Assembly (NCBI RefSeq): GCF_947501785.1
Contig: NZ_CANMXB010000001.1
Coordinates: forward strand, 1,445,048 to 1,509,047
From: an uncultured Litoreibacter sp.
GTDB lineage: Bacteria; Pseudomonadota; Alphaproteobacteria; Rhodobacterales; Rhodobacteraceae
Direction: 5' to 3'
Length of the DNA: 64,000 bases
Each line of letters opens with the position of its first letter. Positions within the stretch are counted from its first letter, which is position 1. The translations under genes and the position numbers were made by a program. A model generated the notes under the pieces. It made no database searches. It was not told the origin of the DNA and worked only from the letters and a program-made list of their open reading frames with translations. Shown here in pieces: positions 27,341-34,137 of the stretch.

Positions 27341-28237
27341 TTAGGCTGTGGCAAGCATGCCCTTCTCGGCGGCCAACTCGCGCATCTTCTTCTGCAGCTT
27401 TTCAAACGCGCGCACTTCGATTTGGCGGATACGTTCGCGGCTGACGTCGTATTGGCCCGACAGCTCTTCAAGCGTCACGGCCTTCTCCATCAGGCGGCGC
27501 TGCATCAGGATGTCTTTTTCCCGATCATTCAGCACGTCCATGGCCTCTGCCATCATTTCACGACGGGCATCCAGCTCGTCCTTGGCCTCGTAATCGCCTG
27601 CTTGGTCGGCATCCTCGTCTTCCAGCCAGTCCTGCCACTGCGTGGCCCCTTCGCCATCCGCCGAGATCACAGCATTCAACGACGCGTCCCCGCCCGACAT
27701 GCGCCGGTTCATCGAGATCACCTCGTCCTCGGTCACATTCAGATCGTTGGCGATACGGGCCACGTTTTCAGGGCGCAAATCGCCCTCCTCCAACGCGCCA
27801 ATACGGTTCTTGGCTTTGCGCAGATTGAAAAACAGCTTCTTCTGCGCGGAGGTCGTGCCAAGTTTGACCATAGACCACGACCGCAGCACATATTCCTGAA
27901 TGGAGGCGCGGATCCACCACATCGCATATGTTGCAAGGCGGAAGCCTTTTTCGGGGTCGAATTTCTTGACCGCCTGCATGAGGCCGACATTGGCCTCGGA
28001 AATCACCTCAGCCGTCGGCAGGCCGTAGCCGCGATAGCCCATTGCAATTTTGGCAGCGAGCCGCAGGTGAGATGTCACCATCTTATGCGCGGCTTCGGTG
28101 TCTTCCTCCTCGACCCAACGCTTGGCCAGCATGTACTCTTCCTCAGGCTCCAACATTGGGAACTTGCGGATTTCCTGCATGTAGCGGTTCAGGCCCTGCT
28201 CCGGGCTTGGTGCGGGAAGATTAGCGTAATTAGCCAT
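27341..28237 (-). CDS. rpoH: RNA polymerase heat-shock sigma factor RpoH (sigma-32)
   Basis: A 298-residue group-3 sigma factor. Region 2 reads 'NVGLMQAVKKFDP..GFRLATYAMWWIR', and the diagnostic RpoH box appears as 'QKKLFFNLRKAK'. Region 4.2 ends '[17 protein letters not shown]'. It directs transcription of chaperone and protease genes. The start at 28237 follows a GGGGGG-type ribosome site; the frame is open for 54 codons more but without similarity. A CtrA-like box and promoter-like elements lie upstream. Confidence 0.95.
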   Translation of the reverse strand: MANYANLPAPSPEQGLNRYMQEIRKFPMLEPEEEYMLAKRWVEEEDTEAAHKMVTSHLRLAAKIAMGYRGYGLPTAEVISEANVGLMQAVKKFDPEKGFRLATYAMWWIRASIQEYVLRSWSMVKLGTTSAQKKLFFNLRKAKNRIGALEEGDLRPENVARIANDLNVTEDEVISMNRRMSGGDASLNAVISADGEGATQWQDWLEDEDADQAGDYEAKDELDARREMMAEAMDVLNDREKDILMQRRLMEKAVTLEELSGQYDVSRERIRQIEVRAFEKLQKKMRELAAEKGMLATA

Positions 28238-28278
28238 TATGTGCCCCCCTTTGAGGTTCAGTTTCTTGGTTGATTTAG

Positions 28279-28307
28279 AAATATGAACAGGTCGGTTCAA
28301 TTTCAAG
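28279..28307 (-). promoter_or_regulatory. Candidate rpoH promoter (sigma-32-like or sigma-70-like)
   Basis: On the minus strand CTTG (28307-28304), 18 nt, then CATATTT (28285-28279) resembles the alphaproteobacterial sigma-32 pattern CTTG-N17/18-CYTATNT. TTGAAA plus an A/T-rich -10 region can also be read as a weak sigma-70 promoter. It starts about 42 bp before the rpoH ATG. A 9-bp direct repeat ACCGTGCGC lies just upstream (28311-28319 and 28326-28334). Confidence 0.35.
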
Positions 28308-28335
28308 ATCACCGTGCGCACATAAACCGTGCGCG

Positions 28336-28350
28336 TTAAGTTCTCGTTAA
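28336..28350. promoter_or_regulatory. CtrA-like box upstream of rpoH
   Basis: TTAA-GTTCTCG-TTAA is an exact match to the full CtrA site TTAA-N7-TTAA. It lies 99-113 bp upstream of the rpoH start, in the 174-bp gap between rluD and rpoH. Not verified by any experiment or profile scan. Confidence 0.45.
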
Positions 28351-28411
28351 ACGTACGGTCAAAGATAATCCGTCGAAACCCAATGTAATAAGGCTTCACA
28401 TACTTGTGCGC

Positions 28412-29437
28412 TCAGCGGGACAATTCCGTGATTAATTCGGCAAAATCTTGCGGCAATGGGGCTTCAAAGCTCAATTTTTCGCCAGAAACAGGGTGGATGA
28501 ACCCCAAAGTGGCGGCATGCAAAGCCTGCCTCGGGAAGCCCCCGATCGCCGCAATCGCCGCATCGGGCAGCGATTTCTTCGCCAATTTGCGCTTGCCCCC
28601 ATACACAGGGTCCCCAATCAGGGAGTGCCCGCAATAGGCCATATGCACCCTGATCTGATGCGTGCGGCCCGTTTCCAGCCAACAATCGAGCAACGACACT
28701 GTCGGCGGCGTCCCGTAGCTATCGACCACCCGCGCCCGGGTGATCGCATGCCGCCCGGCGTTCTTGACCACCGCCTGCCTTTGACGATCCGTCTTGTGCC
28801 GCGCCAAATTGGCATTCACCCGCAGCAAGTTCGACGCCTCAAAATCCACGCCCGGCATGCCACGCAGCCGCGGGTCCGCCGCGTCGGGCCGCCCGTAACA
28901 CAGCGCCCGGTAATGCCGCTCCACGCTATGTTTCTCGAACTGCTTGGCCAGCCCCTGATGCGCCGCGTCCGATTTGGCGACTACCAGCAGCCCCGACGTG
29001 TCCTTGTCGATTCGGTGGACAATCCCCGGTCGTTTCGCCCCACCAATCCCCGACAGGCTGTCCGCCGAGTGATGCAGCAGCGCGTTCACCAACGTCCCGG
29101 ACGGCGAGCCCGGCGCCGGATGCACCACCATCCCCGCAGGCTTGTTCACCACAATCAGCGCATCATCGTCATAAACGACATCCAGCGGTATGTTTTCCGG
29201 CGACGCCTCCAGATCCACGGCCTCCGCCACGCGGATTTCGTAGACCTCGCCCTCAGCCACCTTCGCTTTTTGATCCGTCACCACCACGCCGTTCCGCGAC
29301 ACCGCGCCCTCAGCCAGCAATTTGGCCAACCGCGACCGCGACAGGTTCGCCTCCACTGGCACGTCGCGCGCCAATGCCTTATCAAGCCGCTTGTCGGGGT
29401 TTTCCGAGATTTCAACGGAGATGACAGTGTCAGACAT
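28412..29437 (-). CDS. rluD: RluA-family 23S rRNA pseudouridine synthase (RluD-like)
   Basis: A 341-residue enzyme with an N-terminal S4 RNA-binding domain ('RLDKALARD', 'SRSRLAKLLAEGAVSRNG') and the catalytic domain with 'HRIDKDTSGLLVVAK', where Asp is the nucleophile. 'GRTHQIRVHMA' and 'GDPVYGG' are family motifs. It isomerises uridines in 23S rRNA. Its first codons overlap, head to head, the first codons of the next gene on the opposite strand. Confidence 0.93.
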   Translation of the reverse strand: MSDTVISVEISENPDKRLDKALARDVPVEANLSRSRLAKLLAEGAVSRNGVVVTDQKAKVAEGEVYEIRVAEAVDLEASPENIPLDVVYDDDALIVVNKPAGMVVHPAPGSPSGTLVNALLHHSADSLSGIGGAKRPGIVHRIDKDTSGLLVVAKSDAAHQGLAKQFEKHSVERHYRALCYGRPDAADPRLRGMPGVDFEASNLLRVNANLARHKTDRQRQAVVKNAGRHAITRARVVDSYGTPPTVSLLDCWLETGRTHQIRVHMAYCGHSLIGDPVYGGKRKLAKKSLPDAAIAAIGGFPRQALHAATLGFIHPVSGEKLSFEAPLPQDFAELITELSR

Positions 29438-29738
29438 AAACGATCCTGAAGGCGGTCAGCCTGAACCTGCCAACCTGAAATTTCTGCGCCGCCTCGTCAC
29501 GACGCTGACGGCGGTGATGATTGGGGGCCTTCTAGTCCTGATCGCATTGATTGTCATCAGGGTGCAGCAACCCGCCGCGACATTGGCGATCCCACAGCAG
29601 ATCAATCTGCCTGGTGGCACCGTGGCAACTGCGTTCACCACCACGCCCGACTGGTATGCCGTGGTCACCCAGAACAATCAAATCCTGATCTTCGATCGCA
29701 TCACGTCAGAGCTGATCCAGACCATCATCGTTGAGTGA
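29421..29738 (+). CDS. Small single-pass membrane protein, DUF6476-like
   Basis: A 105-residue protein. After ~25 polar residues comes one membrane segment (about 27-48, 'LTAVMIGGLLVLIALIVI'), then a periplasmic part with 'TPDWYAVVTQNNQILIFDR', reminiscent of a beta-propeller blade. The ATG at 29421 has ACGGAG directly before it and lies inside the antisense of rluD codons 1-6; a GTG at 29427 is an alternative. I associate this gene with rluD neighbourhoods in Rhodobacteraceae (DUF6476), from memory only. Confidence 0.75.
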   Translation: MTVSDINDPEGGQPEPANLKFLRRLVTTLTAVMIGGLLVLIALIVIRVQQPAATLAIPQQINLPGGTVATAFTTTPDWYAVVTQNNQILIFDRITSELIQTIIVE

Positions 29739-29744
29739 TAAGTG

Positions 29745-29821
29745 TGGTACCACCTCCTGGTCTCGAACCAGGGACCTCTTGATCCACAATCAAGCGCTCT
29801 AACCTACTGAGCTAAGGCGGC
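29745..29821 (-). tRNA. tRNA-His (anticodon GTG), CCA encoded
   Basis: The minus strand folds into a complete cloverleaf. The acceptor stem pairs GCCGCCT with AGGTGGT, the anticodon loop TTGTGGA has GTG at 29787-29785, the T arm is CCTGG-TTCGAGA-CCAGG, and the end is ACCA. The discriminator is A and the base before G1 is T, so G-1 is not encoded. This is the atypical alphaproteobacterial tRNA-His form (established knowledge). Confidence 0.97.
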
Positions 29822-30076
29822 ACACACGAGGGGTGATTTAGCGGCGACCTTGCGCGAATGCAAGACCCTCTAACGCGCTCCGGCTCAGGTTTGCGCCACT
29901 AAATTGCACCTCAAGGAGCGCGCAGTGGCTGTGACACCGCCTGAGTGTCAACTCAGCGGAGCAACGGGCCAACATCGGCCAAATATGAAGATAGCGGCGG
30001 CACTGCACGATTGGCATGTCTTGCCTCCCCTCAAGGATGCCGGTAGCTAATTCGGAACCGGTCAGGAGACATCGCC

Positions 30077-30262
30077 ATGGGCATCAACACAGAGAACGAT
30101 ATCGCCGCAAACCTGCAAATCGGCCCGACCGATCAGGGCATGGTGCGCCTCTATGTCCAAGGTGAGGGAATAGACCTGCCCTTCGATTTCGACCCGGAAG
30201 AGGCCGAAGAAATTGCCGCGGAAATCAAGGCTGCCGCGCAGCGCGCCCGCGCCATCGGCTAG
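30077..30262 (+). CDS. Small conserved protein, DUF6324-like
   Basis: A 61-residue acidic protein starting 'MGINTENDIAANLQIGPTDQ' after a CAGGAG ribosome site. The middle is beta-like ('MVRLYVQGEGIDLPFDF') and the end helical ('DPEEAEEIAAEIKAAAQRAR'). It resembles what I recall as DUF6324. No signal or membrane segment; function unknown. The 255-bp gap before it (after the tRNA) holds no other gene I can see. Confidence 0.75.
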   Translation: MGINTENDIAANLQIGPTDQGMVRLYVQGEGIDLPFDFDPEEAEEIAAEIKAAAQRARAIG

Positions 30263-30284
30263 CGCCTGTCCCTTTCCTTCGTTC

Positions 30285-30374
30285 ATAAATATCCCGGGGG
30301 GCGAGCAACGCGAGCGGGGCAGAGCCCCAAAGCCTGCGTGGCGAACGCAAAACATCATGCGCGCCGCAGGCGCA
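30285..30374. repeat. Dispersed intergenic palindromic repeat, copy C
   Basis: AAATATCCCGGGGGG is followed by GGGGC-AGA-GCCCC (30316-30328), then 'CCTGCGTGGCGAACGCAAAAC' split by one base relative to copy A, and GCGCGCCGCAGGCGCAC. It lies between convergent genes and probably ends both transcripts. Confidence 0.6.
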
Positions 30375-30387
30375 CAATCGGATTACC

Positions 30388-30852
30388 TCACCCAAAAGGC
30401 AGAACAAAATCCGGATCTCGCATCCCATGCAGCCGTCGTGCTGCGTGACGGGCGAATTTGGTGATCAGCACCTTCCGCCTTGCTGCAGCCAGCTTATCTT
30501 CCGGACCCATGCGGATAATCTCGGCGTCATAGGCGTCAGCAATGATCAACCCGGTGCCGTCAGGCAGCAGTTCCGCGGGAAACGTCTCATCCACGGCCCA
30601 AAAATAGCGGTCGCACCATTCCAGATAGCCTTCCCATTTCTTGTCGGTCTGAAAATCGGCGCGCGATGATTTGCATTCGATCACCCAAATCTCGCCCTTT
30701 GGCCCAAGCCCGATAACATCCACGCGCTTGCCGCGCTCAGGCGTGAACTCCTCGATGCACGCGAAATCATGGCTGGCAAGATGCCTGCATACCCCGCGCG
30801 CAAGCAACTGGCCGGGTTGAATATGGACGGAGGGCGTCAAATCGTCTGGCAT
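30388..30852 (-). CDS. mmcB: MmcB family DNA repair protein (putative endonuclease)
   Basis: A 154-residue protein of the DUF2159/MmcB family. The nuclease-like core has Asp in 'KRVDVIGLGPKGEIWVIECK' and Lys/Glu in 'ECKSSRADFQTD', a PD-(D/E)xK arrangement. 'KWEGYLEWCDRYFWAV' is a strong family signature. In Caulobacter MmcB belongs to an SOS-independent mitomycin response (established knowledge). The ATG at 30852 is preferred; a TTG lies two codons upstream. Confidence 0.88.
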   Translation of the reverse strand: MPDDLTPSVHIQPGQLLARGVCRHLASHDFACIEEFTPERGKRVDVIGLGPKGEIWVIECKSSRADFQTDKKWEGYLEWCDRYFWAVDETFPAELLPDGTGLIIADAYDAEIIRMGPEDKLAAARRKVLITKFARHAARRLHGMRDPDFVLPFG

Positions 30853-30901
30853 CCGCAATTAGTGAACAAAACGTAAACAAAAATCAAGCCCAAGGAATCG
30901 C

Positions 30902-30954
30902 TTGACGCGATACCAAATGGTTTCATATATAAGCAATACCAAATGGTTTCATAT
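30902..30954 (+). promoter_or_regulatory. Promoter with twin 19-bp operators before the cupin-arsR-SRPBCC operon
   Basis: The 19-mer ATACCAAATGGTTTCATAT occurs twice exactly, at 30910-30928 and 30936-30954 (26-bp period, about 2.5 turns). Each copy contains the inverted repeat ACCA-AA-TGGT. A -35-like TTGACG (30902-30907) and a -10-like TATATA (30926-30931) are 18 bp apart, so copy 1 fills the spacer and copy 2 covers the start region. This fits repression by the ArsR-type protein encoded downstream (inference). Confidence 0.7.
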
Positions 30955-30972
30955 TTTCGAAAGGAGCGCGTC

Positions 30973-31389
30973 ATGCGCAGCCTCACCCTCCTACTTACCT
31001 GCCTCGCGGCCCCCGCCCTCGCCGCCGATACAGACATCATCACCCAGCCCATGCCCGCGCTGGATTGGGCCACCACGCCCGAGGGCGTCGCTTTCGCCCC
31101 CCTGCAAGGCGACCGATTTACCGAAGACTACATGGCCATGGTCCGTCTGCCCGCAGGCCTTGTCAGCCCGCCCCATGTCAAATCTGCCAACATGTTCGGG
31201 GTCGTCATCGAGGGCGTCATGACACACGCGCCGCACGGAGCGACAACCCAGGCAACGCCCCTGCCCACCGGCGCGTTCTACAAAATCCCCAAGGACTTGC
31301 CCCATGTGTCGTCCTGCATCTCGGATACGCCCTGCGTCACCTTCCTCTATCAAGACGGGAAGTTCGACTTCCTGCCGGTGACGCAATGA
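30973..31389 (+). CDS. Secreted cupin-fold protein (DUF4437-like)
   Basis: A 138-residue protein with a signal peptide (about residues 1-18, ending 'APALAA'). The mature part is a single cupin barrel ('VRLPAGLVSPPHVKSANMFG', 'GAFYKIPKDLPHVSSC'), whose His residues may hold a metal. The start at 30973 has an AAAGGAG ribosome site; the upstream ATG lies in operator DNA. First gene of a three-gene operon with an ArsR regulator (ATGA overlap). Substrate unknown. Confidence 0.8.
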   Translation: MRSLTLLLTCLAAPALAADTDIITQPMPALDWATTPEGVAFAPLQGDRFTEDYMAMVRLPAGLVSPPHVKSANMFGVVIEGVMTHAPHGATTQATPLPTGAFYKIPKDLPHVSSCISDTPCVTFLYQDGKFDFLPVTQ

Positions 31390-31712
31390 TGCCAAGCAGC
31401 CAACCTACCTTCCGCGCCCTCGCCGACCCCACACGGCGGGACATCCTGCGTCATCTGGCCGGTCAGGACATGACCATCGCCGAGGTCGCGCAAAATTTCG
31501 ACATGACCCGCGCTGCGGTCAAAAAGCATCTCACGGTGCTCAGTGACGGCGGCCTCATCACGGTCCGCGCCCAAGGCCGCGAGAAGATCAACGCCATCAA
31601 CAAGGAAGGCTTCGCCCCGGTTTTCGACTGGCTCTCCTATTTCGACCAGTTCTGGGACGACAAACTTGCTGACCTGATATCCGCCATTGAAAAGGATCAT
31701 TCCAATGACTGA
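31386..31712 (+). CDS. ArsR-family transcriptional regulator (SdpR-like)
   Basis: A 108-residue winged-helix protein. 'RALADPTRRDILRHLAGQ' is the start typical of SdpR-like ArsR proteins, and 'MTRAAVKKHLTVLSDGGLI' is the recognition helix. No metal-binding Cys pair (ELCVCDL) is present, so it is not a classic arsenic sensor. The start overlaps the cupin stop as ATGA and its end overlaps the SRPBCC gene by 8 nt. It likely binds the twin operator at 30910-30954. Confidence 0.88.
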   Translation: MMPSSQPTFRALADPTRRDILRHLAGQDMTIAEVAQNFDMTRAAVKKHLTVLSDGGLITVRAQGREKINAINKEGFAPVFDWLSYFDQFWDDKLADLISAIEKDHSND

Positions 31713-32121
31713 CACGATCATCCAAAAGAACATCTTCCTCAAAGCCGACAAGAGAACCGTCTGGGCCTATCTGACAGACCCTGACAAGCTGGGCATCTGG
31801 TTCCATAAACCCAAAGAGACGCTGGCAAAGGACGCCGACTACGCGATGTATGGCACCGAAAGCGGCGACAAGCTGATGTGGGGCAAGGTCACCGCCTGCG
31901 AGCCGCATGATGTGTTGGAATACACCTTTACCATCAAACCGATGGGTGAGGCCGTCAGCACCGTCAAATGGCGGCTGGAAGACGTCCCCGGCGGCACCCG
32001 CCTGTCCCTGGAACATGTCGGCCTGCCCCAAGGGGCCGACGCATTCGGCCTCACCCTCGCGCTCGACAAGGGCTGGGACGATCACCTCGCCCGCATGCGG
32101 GCTGATGCTCACGCGGACTAA
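31705..32121 (+). CDS. SRPBCC/AHSA1-family protein
   Basis: A 138-residue hydrophobic-ligand-pocket protein (Bet v1/START fold): 'NIFLKADKRTVWAYLTDPDK' at the start, then 'EPHDVLEYTF' and 'GGTRLSLEHVGLP', with a C-terminal helix containing 'GWDDHLARM'. Pairing of such genes with SdpR-like ArsR regulators is common. The ATG at 31705 lies 8 nt inside the end of the regulator gene; a TTG at 31687 is a less likely start. Confidence 0.87.
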   Translation: MTDTIIQKNIFLKADKRTVWAYLTDPDKLGIWFHKPKETLAKDADYAMYGTESGDKLMWGKVTACEPHDVLEYTFTIKPMGEAVSTVKWRLEDVPGGTRLSLEHVGLPQGADAFGLTLALDKGWDDHLARMRADAHAD

Positions 32122-32139
32122 AACAACGGGCCTTCGGCC

Positions 32140-32571
32140 TTAGCGGTCGAAGGTCTCGTAGCGGACCAACATCATGTCCAGTCCTTTGCGCACGATCTCT
32201 TCCACCACACCCAGATCCACATCCGCCAGCTTGTTGATGTTGATGCAGGCTTTGCCCGCCTTGTGCTTGCCCAGCCGCCCCAGCTCGTCTGAAAGGTCCT
32301 GGTATCCGGGCATGATGTATAGGCTGGTGTAGGATTTGCGCGGGCTGAACCCTGTCACAAGCGACTCCCCCTCGCGGCCACTGTCATAGCGGTAATGGTA
32401 CCGTCCATAGCCCACGATGCTCGGGCCCCACATCTGCGGCTCCCAGCCGGTGACGCGGCCAAACAGCTCTAACAGCACCTCCGCATCCGCGCGCCGCACG
32501 TCATGGGCCACACCCGCCACAAAGGCGGTCACATCCGCAGACTCGGGCCTGGTCTTGTTCTCAGTCACCAT
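32140..32571 (-). CDS. DUF1801 domain protein
   Basis: A 143-residue soluble protein with DUF1801/YdhG-like features: 'LLELFGRVTGWEPQMWGPSI', 'GYGRYHYRYDSGREGES' and 'SLYIMPGYQ.LSDELGRLGKHKAGKACININKL' in shortened form. Start at 32571 chosen over an ATG eight codons upstream. Convergent with the SRPBCC gene; a small GGGCC-TTC-GGCC hairpin (about 32128-32139) separates the two stops. Function unknown. Confidence 0.82.
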   Translation of the reverse strand: MVTENKTRPESADVTAFVAGVAHDVRRADAEVLLELFGRVTGWEPQMWGPSIVGYGRYHYRYDSGREGESLVTGFSPRKSYTSLYIMPGYQDLSDELGRLGKHKAGKACININKLADVDLGVVEEIVRKGLDMMLVRYETFDR

Positions 32572-32745
32572 GGTCAAATCCTCCGCGTGCACCATAGCAC
32601 ACCTTGCCAGACCGACAGCCGCACCTTATCTGCAAGGGTGACGGTTCTGCCCTCTGTGTCACACATGAAGACTACATTCTGGTGGCCTTAAGCAATTCCT
32701 CGGGAGCTGGCTCTGTCTGGACCCTGGTCCAGTTACCTGGCGCCC

Positions 32746-32761
32746 ACCTGTATATACAGGT
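32746..32761. promoter_or_regulatory. 16-bp perfect palindrome upstream of phyH-like gene
   Basis: ACCTGTATATACAGGT is a perfect 16-bp palindrome, 92 bp before the phyH-like start and in the divergent gap with the DUF1801 gene. It has the size and symmetry of a dimeric repressor site. No regulator gene is adjacent. Confidence 0.4.
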
Positions 32762-32853
32762 CTGCGGGAATAAGTTCTTCGACCCCTGCGGCGGTTCCGT
32801 CACCACTTCCCCCGAGCGCAAATCCGTGGCTAACTCCCCATAGGGAGGCCGCC

Positions 32854-33987
32854 ATGCTCAAATCCACCAAACCGCCCGTCTGGCTCACTGACACATCCGG
32901 CTCGCTGGATGATCTGAAACGGCTGGTAGAGCAGGACACCGACAAGGCCGACTATCCGCTGGCATCAGCCATCGAACAAAACACCGTGATTTATGCGGGC
33001 GACACGTTCCGCACCGCAGACCGAACCGCGCTCATGACCGAGCTGAACCGCGTCTTCGACCTGGGCCCCGGCATCGTCGCCATCAAAGGCGCGATCTCTG
33101 ACCGGGCGACGCTGGACGCGGCCACCCAAATCTTTGAGCAGTTCATCGAGGATGAACGCGGCACAGGCGGCGGCGACCATTTCGCAAAGCCCGGCGCCAA
33201 TGACCGGGTCTGGAACGCGGCCCAAAAGCACTGTCTCAAAGACCCCGCCAATTTTGCCAAATACTTCGACACCCCCGCCATTGACCTGCCCTGCCGCGCC
33301 TGGCTGGGCGAAGGCTATCAGTTGACGGCGCAGGTGAACCGGGTGAACCCTGGCGGGGCCGCGCAAACAGCGCACCGCGACTACCACCTCGGCTTCATGC
33401 CCTCTGCCCGCGTGGCCACCTACCCCGCACAGGTGCACGCCTTGTCGCCCTTGCTGACCCTGCAAGGTGCAATCGCGCATTGTGACATGCCGCTGGAAAC
33501 CGGCCCCACGCTATACTTGCCCTACTCCCACCAAATGCTCGAAGGCTACGTGGCTTTCCAGCGCGACGACTTCCAGCGATACTTCGAAGCCAACCGCACC
33601 CAGCTTCCGCTAGAGAAAGGTGACGCCGTCTTCTTCAATCCGGCCGTCATGCACGGCGCGGGGACCAACACGACTACGGATAAATTCCGCTTGGCAAACC
33701 TGCTGCAAATCGGCTCACCCTTTGGCCGCAGCATCGAGGGCGTAGACCGCGCCGCGATGTGCAAGGCTCTTTACCCGGTGCTGCGCTCACATGCCGATCC
33801 GCGCCGCGTCATTGCGGCGTCAGCGGAAGGGTATGCCTTTCCCACCAATCTCGACCGCGATCCGCCAATCGGCGGCCTGATCCCGGAAAGTCAGGCGGAA
33901 TTCATGTCCCGCGCATTGTCTGAGGGGATGTCTGAAGACGCGTTCGTCGCCCAGCTAGACGCGCAAGCAAAGCGCAAATTGCCCTGA
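32854..33987 (+). CDS. Phytanoyl-CoA dioxygenase (PhyH) family protein
   Basis: A 377-residue Fe(II)/2-oxoglutarate-type oxygenase. The metal site is probably His-Arg-Asp in 'QTAHRDYHLGF', with the distal His in 'VMHGAGTN' and a 2-oxoglutarate Arg in 'KFRLANLLQI'. Start codon follows AGGGAGG. It is longer than simple PhyH proteins (about 280), with extra residues at both ends. Substrate unknown. Confidence 0.82.
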   Translation: MLKSTKPPVWLTDTSGSLDDLKRLVEQDTDKADYPLASAIEQNTVIYAGDTFRTADRTALMTELNRVFDLGPGIVAIKGAISDRATLDAATQIFEQFIEDERGTGGGDHFAKPGANDRVWNAAQKHCLKDPANFAKYFDTPAIDLPCRAWLGEGYQLTAQVNRVNPGGAAQTAHRDYHLGFMPSARVATYPAQVHALSPLLTLQGAIAHCDMPLETGPTLYLPYSHQMLEGYVAFQRDDFQRYFEANRTQLPLEKGDAVFFNPAVMHGAGTNTTTDKFRLANLLQIGSPFGRSIEGVDRAAMCKALYPVLRSHADPRRVIAASAEGYAFPTNLDRDPPIGGLIPESQAEFMSRALSEGMSEDAFVAQLDAQAKRKLP

Positions 33988-34137
33988 ATGCAATCCGTCT
34001 GAGTAACAGATGTTATCAGGCGCTGAACGAGTTAAGGCAAATTGCACGCAGTTTGAATCTGGCCATTAACGGTTTCGGCAATCAAGACCATTATCCGTTT
34101 CACCAGTTAAAACCACAACTGGCCGAGACCCGTCGCC

